NCBI RefSeq assembly: GCF_001306915.1
Contig: NZ_LJTC01000002.1
Span: 568,108-632,107 of the forward strand
Source of the DNA: Pseudoalteromonas lipolytica
GTDB lineage: Bacteria > Pseudomonadota > Gammaproteobacteria > Enterobacterales > Alteromonadaceae
Reading direction: 5' to 3'
DNA: 64,000 nt
In this document: positions 44,441 to 52,979 of the stretch, piece after piece
Layout: each line of letters starts with the position of its first letter
How positions within the stretch are numbered: position 1 is the first letter of the stretch
Notes under the pieces: model-generated
What the model saw: only the letters and a program-made list of their open reading frames with translations
The model's database searches: none
What the model was told of the DNA's origin: nothing
Translations under genes and position numbers: made by a program

Positions 44441-47400
44441 ATGAATACGGCGCTGTTTTTCGTTGGCGAATGGCAAGTTACTCCGGCTACTAATTCAATC
44501 AGACGCGGTGAACAAACAAAGCATCTTGAACCCAAGGCGATGGATGTATTACTGCTGCTTTGCGAAAAACAAGGTGAGCTACTAACAAGTGAAGAAATTA
44601 TCAGCCACTGCTGGCCAAATGTGGCGCTCGGTGACAACCCCCTACATAAAGTGATCACCCAATTACGTAAAGCCTTTGATGATAAAGCAAGCGATCCGCA
44701 TTACATAGAAACCATTCGTAAACGCGGTTATCGGGTTATTGCCGAAATCAACTTTCCACTCAACGAAGAACAAAAAGCCAGCCAAACCAGTTGGCAAGGT
44801 GATTCGCCCTTTGTTGGCTTAAGTGCATTTGCACCAGAGCAAGCCGATGTGTTTTTTGGTCGTAACAAACAAATTGCCACTTTGCTACAGCGGGTATCGG
44901 CTCAAATAGAGTTTGGTCGCGCATTTTGCTTAATTTTGGGAGCCAGTGGTTCAGGTAAATCGTCGTTAGTTAACGCAGGTGTATTGCCCGCTTTAATGTC
45001 GAGTAATGGCTACGATGGCATTAGAGTACATAGTTACTGCCAACTCGACTTTGCCGATGTCAGCAAAGAGCGCTTACTGCTTGATTTAGCCTCAACCTTG
45101 CTCGATTTAGAAATAAACGACGCACCTGTACTTAGCGATATAAGCGCCAATGCGTTGGCTGAATTGTTATTAAAAGACCCAGAACATGTTATTTCTCGCT
45201 GTAAAGCAGCACTTGCAGCGCTAAATGCAGAGCGCACTACGCCCTATTTATTTTTATTTATCGACAGGCTCGAAGTGCTATTGTCATCGCCTTTATTTAG
45301 CGATGACGAGCGCAACCAGCTGTTAGCACTTATTGAGCGCTTAGCAACAAGTGGCTGCATGATCATTTTTAGTGCCTGTCGTAATGACTTTTACCCGCAA
45401 GTAGTGAGTCAACCAAGTTTAATGGCAGGTAAAGCCAATGGCGCACACTTTGATTTATTAGCGCCAACTCGCTCTGAGCTTAAGCAAATGATCCGTTTGC
45501 CAGCACTTGCAGCAGGCTTAAGTTGGCAACATCACCCAGAGCATCACACACCGCTTGATGAACAACTTTGTAACGATACTGCCAATAACCCTGATGCATT
45601 GCCGATGCTGCAATACACCTTGCAGCAGCTTTACTTGCAGCGCAGCCCAGACAACGAATTATTGTTTTCTGAATACCAAGCGCTTGGCACCATTGAAGGA
45701 GCCATCGGCCAAAAAGCCGAACAGGTATTTTGCCAATTACCCAAAGACCAACAAACTGAACTTGCCGTTGTGCTTTCAAGGCTGATCACGCTAAACCCAG
45801 ACGGCGAAACACTCACCAGCCGCGCTGCACGTTGGAACGAGCTTACAAACCCCGCACAAACTAAGCTTGTGCAAGCAATGGTCGATAGCCGCTTGTTTGT
45901 GTCGCACCTTAAAAATGAGCAAGCCTGTTTTAGCCTTGCCCACGAAGCGCTGCTACGCCATTGGCAACGCGCCATAGATTGGGTGCAAGAACACCAACAA
46001 AGCTTAGCAATTCAAAGCCGTGTGCAACTAGCCACCGAGCGCTGGCTGCTTGAACATAAACACAGCGACTTTTTATTAGCGCAAGGCAAACCGCTGCAAG
46101 AAGCACACAGCCTAGTTAAAAACCCGATGTTTAGCTTATCGAGCGACGAACAAGCGTTAATTAAAGCTTCTAACAACAAAGCCAAACGTAAAAAACGCAT
46201 GTTACAAATAACGGCGGCTGCACTTGTTTGCTTAACCTTTATTGCTACATTTATGAGCGTGCGCAGCTATCACGCCGAACAAATAGCAAAACAAAAACGC
46301 CAAGAGGCCGAGAGTTTATTGGGTTTTATGGTCGGTGAATTTGCCGATAAACTGAGAAGCGTTAAGCGTATGGATTTACTGGATGGTATTAGCAATAAAG
46401 CCCTTGAGTATTTTACCAATCAAGACGAAGAAGCGGCCTCGTTGTTTGACTTTAGCGATAAACAAGCCGAGTTTAATAACCGTTTTCAATACGCTCAAAC
46501 CTTAGAGGCCATGGGCGAAGTGGCGTACTCGCGCGGCAAAACCGACGAAGCCTTCACCGCCTTTGAAAATGCGCGAACGCGCCTAGAATCATTACTAAAA
46601 ATTCAACCCAACAACCTTGATGTTTTAATGCTTGCAGGGGCCAATGCCTTCTGGCTTGGGCAATTAAACTTTTATAGCAGTGACTACAATGCCGCCGAGC
46701 CTTGGATAAAACGTTACCAAGAGTACAGTGAAAAAATGTACACATTAGCACCCAATGACTTTAACTCGATTGTAGAGCTATCTTATTCACACAATTCACT
46801 TGGCTCGCTGTATTTAAAACAGTTTAATTACGCACTTGCAAAACAAAGCTTTACTGAGTCTTTAAAACTTAAAAACCAAGCCCTTGAGCTTAAACCTAAT
46901 AACAAAAATTTATTACGCGATAAAACAGACACCATTAGCTGGATTGCAAGCACAGAAGAAAGGCTAGGAAATTTAAGCGAAGCATTGACCATGCTTGAGC
47001 AAGCTATTAATCAATTAGATTCTGTCCTAAAAATAAGACCTGATGATGCCAGTCTTCTTAGCGACATTTTTAATATTTATATGCAACAAAGCTATCTTTT
47101 AAGTTACTTTCCAGATAAACAAGATGCTTATAGGAAAGTAGAAAAAGCATTGTTTGCAATAAACAAAGCACGTTTACAAGATCCTGAAAATGAAAATTTC
47201 AAACGCAAATATTATAGGGCTCTTTCATTTCAATTAATGCTATCAGAAGAAAGTAAAACAAATATCGATGAAATAGTTAACTACACTGATAGCAATGGCT
47301 TTGAAAAATCTCAAATTATTGAAATCCAATTAAATATCATAAATTACTTAATAAACGTAAAAAACTTCTCCCAAGCAGAGATCCTCTTACTAAAACTTGA

Positions 47401-47689
47401 GAATAATACTGACTATAAGGAAAGAGAAAGTAATAAAGAAAAAATAGAAAGTAACATTGATTTTATAAAAGTAAGTTTAATAAAAGCAAAACTATCAAAA
47501 GATAAACTAGTTAAAAGTTCTATTTGCCGAGATATCATTAATTCAATAAATGAAAACCACTACCGCAGTAAAAGCATAAGAATAACTCACCCCCTTATAC
47601 AAGCTTACACATGTTTGAATAGGGAAAGTGAAGTCAACAAAATTAAAAGTAAACTAATAGAGTTAGGTATTACTAACTTTGATCTATAA
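44441..47689 (+). CDS. Winged-helix, STAND-type NTPase, membrane-span, TPR-like fusion protein
   Basis: This 1082-residue protein combines four parts. Residues about 5-100: OmpR/CadC-type winged helix (LEPKAMDVLLLL, IRKRGYRVIAE). Residues about 120-560: STAND-like NTPase (FVGLSAF, Walker A GASGSGKSS at 167-175, Walker B FLFIDRLE with Asp275). Residues about 587-607: one membrane span (ITAAALVCLTFIATFM) after a basic KAKRKKR. Residues about 630-1080: helical, TPR-like, probably periplasmic. The last ~230 codons are markedly AT-rich. CadC-style signalling with an NTPase is the natural reading. A DP-EP-like gene follows after 23 bp. Confidence 0.82.
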   Translation: MNTALFFVGEWQVTPATNSIRRGEQTKHLEPKAMDVLLLLCEKQGELLTSEEIISHCWPNVALGDNPLHKVITQLRKAFDDKASDPHYIETIRKRGYRVIAEINFPLNEEQKASQTSWQGDSPFVGLSAFAPEQADVFFGRNKQIATLLQRVSAQIEFGRAFCLILGASGSGKSSLVNAGVLPALMSSNGYDGIRVHSYCQLDFADVSKERLLLDLASTLLDLEINDAPVLSDISANALAELLLKDPEHVISRCKAALAALNAERTTPYLFLFIDRLEVLLSSPLFSDDERNQLLALIERLATSGCMIIFSACRNDFYPQVVSQPSLMAGKANGAHFDLLAPTRSELKQMIRLPALAAGLSWQHHPEHHTPLDEQLCNDTANNPDALPMLQYTLQQLYLQRSPDNELLFSEYQALGTIEGAIGQKAEQVFCQLPKDQQTELAVVLSRLITLNPDGETLTSRAARWNELTNPAQTKLVQAMVDSRLFVSHLKNEQACFSLAHEALLRHWQRAIDWVQEHQQSLAIQSRVQLATERWLLEHKHSDFLLAQGKPLQEAHSLVKNPMFSLSSDEQALIKASNNKAKRKKRMLQITAAALVCLTFIATFMSVRSYHAEQIAKQKRQEAESLLGFMVGEFADKLRSVKRMDLLDGISNKALEYFTNQDEEAASLFDFSDKQAEFNNRFQYAQTLEAMGEVAYSRGKTDEAFTAFENARTRLESLLKIQPNNLDVLMLAGANAFWLGQLNFYSSDYNAAEPWIKRYQEYSEKMYTLAPNDFNSIVELSYSHNSLGSLYLKQFNYALAKQSFTESLKLKNQALELKPNNKNLLRDKTDTISWIASTEERLGNLSEALTMLEQAINQLDSVLKIRPDDASLLSDIFNIYMQQSYLLSYFPDKQDAYRKVEKALFAINKARLQDPENENFKRKYYRALSFQLMLSEESKTNIDEIVNYTDSNGFEKSQIIEIQLNIINYLINVKNFSQAEILLLKLENNTDYKERESNKEKIESNIDFIKVSLIKAKLSKDKLVKSSICRDIINSINENHYRSKSIRITHPLIQAYTCLNRESEVNKIKSKLIELGITNFDL

Positions 47690-47712
47690 AAAACAACTAG
47701 AAGGTAATAACA

Positions 47713-48084
47713 ATGAGCGAAAGTCAAACTTACAACTTTACAGTGAATGTTACACTTAACACTGAAAATGAAGCTGTATTCACATACTTCCAAGACGGTC
47801 AGCAAGTTTCTGGTGGCGGTACTGTCAATGAAAGAAACAGCCTAGGTATTTATACACTTGATGACGCAACTGTTGATGCTGGCTTTCAATTTACAGGTGC
47901 TAAATTTGCAAACCTTGAAGGTGATTGCGAGCAAGACTTTAGCTTTAAAGTCACTAATGATGGTCAAGCAATTGAAATAGCGGATACTGATGAAAATAGC
48001 GGCACTGCGTGTATGATTTTCATCGTTGAGTGCAATGGCACAAGCTATGAAAGTGCCGACCCGCAAATAAAAAATGAAGACTAA
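47713..48084 (+). CDS. DP-EP family-like small protein
   Basis: This 123-residue acidic protein appears mostly beta (YNFTVNVTLNTENEAVFTYF, AGFQFTGAKF, IEIADTDENSGTACMIF). It ends with SADPQIKNED, which resembles the DPEIINEP tail that gives the uncharacterised DP-EP family (DUF1888) its name. Three Cys are present. It has no signal peptide. AGAAGG lies 7-8 bases before the ATG, 23 bp after the large regulator gene, and a strong terminator follows, so the two form one operon. Function unknown; a beta-sandwich partner or effector of the regulator is a guess. Confidence 0.68.
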   Translation: MSESQTYNFTVNVTLNTENEAVFTYFQDGQQVSGGGTVNERNSLGIYTLDDATVDAGFQFTGAKFANLEGDCEQDFSFKVTNDGQAIEIADTDENSGTACMIFIVECNGTSYESADPQIKNED

Positions 48085-48101
48085 AACTAAAAAAACTTCA
48101 T

Positions 48102-48128
48102 AAAAAGCTCCTTTCAAGGAGCTTTTTT
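48102..48128 (+). terminator. Rho-independent terminator
   Basis: The stem AAAAAGCTCCTT / AAGGAGCTTTTT with a U-run ends the regulator/DP-EP operon. Confidence 0.85.
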
Positions 48129-48240
48129 ACATTATAAAACAACAAATTAAAACCAGAAGATTACCGGAAGGTTAATTTGCACTTTTTTAAGTAACTTTAT
48201 AGACACCAAAATCGTTTGCATCAGCAAAAAGGAAACGAAC

Positions 48241-49221
48241 GTGTCTACTAATAAAAATGAAAAACCAAGCACTGCAAAACCAGAAGCGAAAAACGCACTA
48301 CCGCAGTCTATCAATTCAGAGCAACTTGCACTGATTGCACAAATGTTTCAGAACATTCCTGAAGGAGTGTTTATCATTAATGGCCAAGGCACGTTTGAAT
48401 TTGCAAACCCGATGGCAGCACAGCTTTTAGGTGACAACCAAGAAGCGTTAATCGGGCAAAACATTTTACATTACCTACACGACACCGACCGTGATAAATA
48501 CATGTATAGCCTACTTAGTTGGTTAGACCATAAAGACTCGCCGATAAGCCTTGGGCCAAACGAAGTTAAAATAAACCGCGTCGATAATAAAACCCTTGAG
48601 GCGGATTTATGTATATCGAGCCTGCCAAAAAACATTGCCGTTGCAGAAAATTTATTTATTTGTGTATTACACGATTTATCATCACACAAAGAAAAATATA
48701 ACCGCTTAATTAAACAGGCTACCACTGACCATTTAACCGGCCTTGCAAATAGATTAACCCTTGAAGAGTCATTAAAAGAGCATTGGCAAGAAAGCGTACA
48801 AACCAATCAGGCTATTAGCACTATATTAATCGACATTGATTACTTTAAATTATTCAATGACCGATTCGGTCATGTGAAAGGCGATAAATGCTTACAAAAA
48901 GTAGCAAGTATAATCGCAGAGTCACTCCCTTCTCGCGATTGTTTAGCAGCCCGTTATGGCGGTGAAGAATTTGCTATTATATTACCCCGTTGTCAAAAAG
49001 ACACAGCCGCCGCTATTGCTAAACATATTCAAATAAAAATAAATAACATGCCATTTACTGACATAGGATTACCGAGTGATTTTAGAATAAGTGTAAGCCA
49101 AGGAATTGCTTGCGAGTTCAATAATCAATATCGTACTTCAGAAGCATTAATTTGCGCTGCAGATACTGCTTTATACCGAGCAAAAACAGAGGGCAGAAAT
49201 AAAATAAGCATTAGCGCGTAA
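48241..49221 (+). CDS. PAS-GGDEF diguanylate cyclase
   Basis: This 326-residue cytoplasmic protein has a PAS domain (about 28-150: IPEGVFIINGQGTFEFANPMAA) and a GGDEF domain (about 160-325). The active site is GGEEF (240-244), and the metal and substrate motifs DHLTGLANR and IDIDYFKLFNDRFGH are intact, so it should make cyclic di-GMP. The inhibitory I-site that normally precedes the active site as RxxD is SRDC here, so feedback inhibition may be lost. The start is GTG with AAGGA upstream. It is on its own transcript after the terminator at 48102. Confidence 0.9.
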   Translation: MSTNKNEKPSTAKPEAKNALPQSINSEQLALIAQMFQNIPEGVFIINGQGTFEFANPMAAQLLGDNQEALIGQNILHYLHDTDRDKYMYSLLSWLDHKDSPISLGPNEVKINRVDNKTLEADLCISSLPKNIAVAENLFICVLHDLSSHKEKYNRLIKQATTDHLTGLANRLTLEESLKEHWQESVQTNQAISTILIDIDYFKLFNDRFGHVKGDKCLQKVASIIAESLPSRDCLAARYGGEEFAIILPRCQKDTAAAIAKHIQIKINNMPFTDIGLPSDFRISVSQGIACEFNNQYRTSEALICAADTALYRAKTEGRNKISISA

Positions 49222-49356
49222 ACATATCAGCAACAATAAAAACATAAATTCAACAACAATTATAAGTAACACATATACTATATTTTAATGTTATTTGTTT
49301 GTTCCCGTTTCGTATTATAGACTAAATTCAGTTAGATAAGTCAGATGGGAACAATA

Positions 49357-51876
49357 ATGACATTATTCAAAAAATTACCTTTGCAACTTGCAATCGCAAG
49401 TACGTTAGCTGCATCAGCGACTGCAATCGCTGCTGAGCAAAATACAGAAGATACAGCAAAAGATATTGAGGTTATCTCTGTTACAGGCACACGTAGGAGT
49501 TTACGTAGCCTTTCTGAAAGTACAGTGCCAGTTGATCTACTAACAAGCCGCGACTTAGCAAGTACTGGTCAGCTTGAAATTAGCCAAGTACTTGCTTCAC
49601 AGTTACCAAGTTTTAATTACCCTAGCGCCACTCTTGCCGATGGTACTGATCATGCAAAACCAGCCGTTTTACGTGGCCTTGCTCCTGATCACACTCTGGT
49701 ATTAGTAAACGGTAAACGTCGCCATGCAGGTGCACTATTAAATTTAGGTGGCACAGTGGGTCGTGGCTCGACGGCCGTTGATTTAAACAATATTCCTACT
49801 TCAGCTATTAAGCGCGTTGAGATTCTTCGCGATGGTGCTGCAGCACAATATGGCTCTGATGCCATTGCTGGCGTGATCAATATTGTACTAAAAGACGCTG
49901 ATGAGGGCGGTAGCGTTAGCTACACTTACGGTGAATACGACACGCAAATGGCTGGCTCGCCGCAACTACTAAGCACAAGTGCTGATAACGATGGTAACTT
50001 GAGCTTTGCAAAAGGCAGTGATCGTAAATTAAACGATGGTATTTCGCGAACAGCAAGTGCGAATGCCGGTTTTGCTTTAAGTGATAGCGGCTTTATAAAC
50101 ATCTCTATTGAATCTCGCAATAACGAGCCAACAAACCGCTCGGGAATTGATCAACGCGAGCAATACAGTCGTGATGAAAATGGCAACCTAGACTCACGTG
50201 AATTTGATTTCGACCGTTACAATCATCGTTTTGGTAAAGCCGATATCGAAGACTATGCACTTTTTTATAATCTAGGTTACGAGTTTGATAACTCACTATC
50301 ACTTTACTCGTTTGCTAGTTACTCAAACCGTAAAGGTAATTCGGCAGGCTTTTATCGCCGTGCCAAAGACTCTCGTAACTTAACCGAAGTATACCCTAAC
50401 GGCTTCTTACCTGAAATAGATACGGATGTTGATGACTATTCATTTGCGATCGGTGTTAACGGCGAAACCAATGACTGGGCATGGGATGTAAGTACCAATT
50501 ATGGTCGCAACGATTTCGGCTTAGGGGTCAGTAATAGCTTAAATACGTCGATGGGTGTTAGCAGCCCAACTGAATTTGATAACGGCGCCCTTGTTTATGA
50601 GCAATACTTAATTAACATGGATGCCAGCAATACTCTTGACCTTGGCTTACCTGATGATGTGTTTGTTACCGTGGGCGCTGAGTATCGTCACGAAAATTAT
50701 CAAATCAAAGCAGGTGAAGAGGCTTCATACATCACCGTATTGGATGACGATGGCAACCCTGTTGCTGCTGGTGGCGCACAAGTGTTAGCTGGTTTCTCTC
50801 CAGAAAGTGCAACTAACGAAAGCCGCCATAACATTGCGGTATTTGCTGAGTTTGATACTTACCTAACAACAGATTGGAATCTAGTGTTGGCTGGTCGTTT
50901 TGAAGATTACAGCGATTTTGGCAGCACTTTTACCTCTAAACTAGCTACGCGCTACAGCATTAACGAGTCATTGTCGTTACGCGGTGCAATTAGCACAGGT
51001 TTTAGAGCGCCTTCACTTGCACAAACTTCTTATAAATCAGTAAGTACTGTATTTGAAAACGGTATTCCAAGTGAGGTCGGTTTATTCCCAGTTGATGAAC
51101 CTGCAGCCCAAGCTCTAGGGGCACGCAAACTTGATGCTGAAGAATCAGTTAATATGACGGCGGGTTTTATCTTTACGCAAGGCGGTTTTAGCCTGACGCT
51201 TGACGCATATCGCATTGAAATTGACGACCGTATCGTATTGTCTGAAAACTTAAGTGGCCCCGAAGTTGAAGCGATTCTAGCTGCAGCTGGTGAACAAAAC
51301 ACTCAAAGCGTTCGATATTTTACAAACGCTATTGATTCACGTACGCAAGGTGTTGATATTGTAGCTACCTACTCATTAGGTTTAGAAAACTATGGTGATT
51401 TACGCTTAAGTGCTGCGGTTAACTTTAACGACACAGAAGTCACACACGTTAAAGAAAACCCTGAAGAACTTGAAGCACTAGGTGATAATTATCAATACTT
51501 CGCACGTCGTGAAATCACTCGCTTTGAAGAAGGCACTCCTGCTGATAAGTGGAACCTATCTGCAACATGGGATTATAAAAACTTCCAAACGACATTACGT
51601 GCAACCCGTTATGGCGAAGTCGTTGACACTTCAAGTACGCCTGAAGGTGATGAAATTATTGATGCTAAATGGATCACTGACTTAGAGGTAGCTTATCGTC
51701 CCGATGAGCAGTGGAAATTTGCATTAGGCGCTAATAACCTATTTGATCAGTACCCTCAAGATACTGTAAGCAATATCGGTTATAGTGATTTCAATCAAAT
51801 TTTTACCTACAGTGCATTTACGCCATACAGTTTAGATGGTCGTTTTGTTTACGGTAACATCACTTATAGCTTTTAA
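49357..51876 (+). CDS. TonB-dependent outer-membrane receptor (large)
   Basis: This 839-residue receptor has a signal peptide (cut near AIA-AEQ), a TonB-box-like IEVISVTGTRR, plug motifs (PAVLRGLAPDHTLVLVNGKRRH, VEILRDGAAAQYGSDAIAGVINIVLK) and a barrel ending in Phe (YGNITYSF). The plug phrase VLVNGKRRH is common in receptors for various organic ligands. ATG 49357 is chosen because GGGA precedes it by 7 bases; ATG 49345 adds four residues. A convergent dioxygenase-like gene is 62 bp beyond its end, with a REP-like hairpin between. The ligand is unknown. Confidence 0.9.
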   Translation: MTLFKKLPLQLAIASTLAASATAIAAEQNTEDTAKDIEVISVTGTRRSLRSLSESTVPVDLLTSRDLASTGQLEISQVLASQLPSFNYPSATLADGTDHAKPAVLRGLAPDHTLVLVNGKRRHAGALLNLGGTVGRGSTAVDLNNIPTSAIKRVEILRDGAAAQYGSDAIAGVINIVLKDADEGGSVSYTYGEYDTQMAGSPQLLSTSADNDGNLSFAKGSDRKLNDGISRTASANAGFALSDSGFINISIESRNNEPTNRSGIDQREQYSRDENGNLDSREFDFDRYNHRFGKADIEDYALFYNLGYEFDNSLSLYSFASYSNRKGNSAGFYRRAKDSRNLTEVYPNGFLPEIDTDVDDYSFAIGVNGETNDWAWDVSTNYGRNDFGLGVSNSLNTSMGVSSPTEFDNGALVYEQYLINMDASNTLDLGLPDDVFVTVGAEYRHENYQIKAGEEASYITVLDDDGNPVAAGGAQVLAGFSPESATNESRHNIAVFAEFDTYLTTDWNLVLAGRFEDYSDFGSTFTSKLATRYSINESLSLRGAISTGFRAPSLAQTSYKSVSTVFENGIPSEVGLFPVDEPAAQALGARKLDAEESVNMTAGFIFTQGGFSLTLDAYRIEIDDRIVLSENLSGPEVEAILAAAGEQNTQSVRYFTNAIDSRTQGVDIVATYSLGLENYGDLRLSAAVNFNDTEVTHVKENPEELEALGDNYQYFARREITRFEEGTPADKWNLSATWDYKNFQTTLRATRYGEVVDTSSTPEGDEIIDAKWITDLEVAYRPDEQWKFALGANNLFDQYPQDTVSNIGYSDFNQIFTYSAFTPYSLDGRFVYGNITYSF

Positions 51877-51880
51877 AAAA

Positions 51881-51921
51881 TAGGGCGTGAAAGCAGTAAT
51901 TGCTAACACGCCCTAACCTAC
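51881..51921 (-). repeat. REP-like hairpin with GTAG head between convergent genes
   Basis: On the reverse strand GTAG (51921-51918) is followed by the long perfect hairpin TAGGGCGTG / CACGCCCTA (arms 51881-51889 and 51907-51915) with an inner AGCA / TGCT pair. The GTAG-plus-hairpin design matches the element at 38450. It may also act as a bidirectional terminator. Confidence 0.5.
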
Positions 51922-51938
51922 AATGATAAATGAATAAA

Positions 51939-52820
51939 TTAACTAATTTGAATAGTGTGATACGCCAATAAAGTGCCATCGCTATTTTGTGCTGTGTTTA
52001 AAATAAACTGCTCATAATCACTACCAAACACATTATCGTTGCTAGCAAGGGTTGTATCTTGTTCACCTCGTGATTTGTACTCGCTGTGAGTAGTACAAAT
52101 TTCTTTAGCGAACGCATCTGTAAAACAAAACTGACTAATTACATAGTCGTTATTGTTGTTCGACACTTTAAAATGAATATGAATAGTTCGCCCCGAATAC
52201 CAACCTGGAAAATGCGTTTTAAAGTTCACACGACCACTACTATCTGTGATCAATGAACCTCGGTACCAGGTGCTTCCCTCAGCTTCGGTATCGCCATCAG
52301 TACAGAAATCACCCGCAAAACGTGAGCTATCAGAACTACTACTTGTATCACCCGAGTAAATACCGCGGGTATCACAGTGCCAAACCGATATTTCGTAATT
52401 TGCTAGTGGGTTACAGTCACTATCAATTAACTGTAAACAAAGCATCATAGGCAAACCGGTTAAGCCATCCGAAATATCTTCGTCTGAATCAGCTTGGAAG
52501 TAACAGGGGCCTTCTGTTGTTGCTTTAGTTAGTGCTAACACACATGCGGTGGATGTTTCAAAAAAACTGTCATCCGGAAAGTCATCAGTAATAAGCGCTG
52601 TTGTGCCCGATACATATTCACTGTCGTTCGTGGTTGTTGTATCGCCTGTATCAGTGCTGGTGCCTGTGCCCGTTGATGTGTCGGTGCCTGAGGTTGTGTC
52701 CGTTGACGATATTGTGTCTGAGTTACAGCCTAAAAATGCCAACATAGGCACAGTAGCAAGAGAAACCCCTAATGTTTTTAGCATTTTCCTACGAGTATAT
52801 AGTTCAGGTTTTAAAGTCAC
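51939..52820 (-). CDS. Tat-exported intradiol-dioxygenase-like lipoprotein
   Basis: This 293-residue protein has a Tat-type signal (YTRRKMLKTLGV, twin Arg at 10-11) ending in a lipobox AFLGC (Cys32), then a Thr/Ser/Asp/Gly linker (about 33-68) and an intradiol dioxygenase-like domain (about 95-290). The iron ligands are visible: Tyr155 (RGIYSG), Tyr208 (GWYSGR), His214 and His216 (TIHIHF). So it may use Fe(III) like protocatechuate dioxygenase, but outside the cytoplasmic membrane. Several Cys suggest disulfides. Its substrate is unknown; the nearby TonB receptor is convergent, not co-transcribed. Confidence 0.8.
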   Translation of the reverse strand: MTLKPELYTRRKMLKTLGVSLATVPMLAFLGCNSDTISSTDTTSGTDTSTGTGTSTDTGDTTTTNDSEYVSGTTALITDDFPDDSFFETSTACVLALTKATTEGPCYFQADSDEDISDGLTGLPMMLCLQLIDSDCNPLANYEISVWHCDTRGIYSGDTSSSSDSSRFAGDFCTDGDTEAEGSTWYRGSLITDSSGRVNFKTHFPGWYSGRTIHIHFKVSNNNNDYVISQFCFTDAFAKEICTTHSEYKSRGEQDTTLASNDNVFGSDYEQFILNTAQNSDGTLLAYHTIQIS

Positions 52821-52979
52821 CTAGTGCCCCTTCGTTAACTTGAATAATTAGCGTCGAGTATAAAGAACAAATGTAGAGACTTTGTGTAGAAAAAGTGGTG
52901 CTTTTATAGAGTGATTAGGATGCACATGCCAAAAAATAGACATTTATAGTATATTCAATTTTGGCTATTACATTTTACT

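Noticed and set aside
44365..44658. Reverse-strand frame at the start of the large regulator gene
   Set aside because: Antisense to the well-supported winged helix; no ribosome site.
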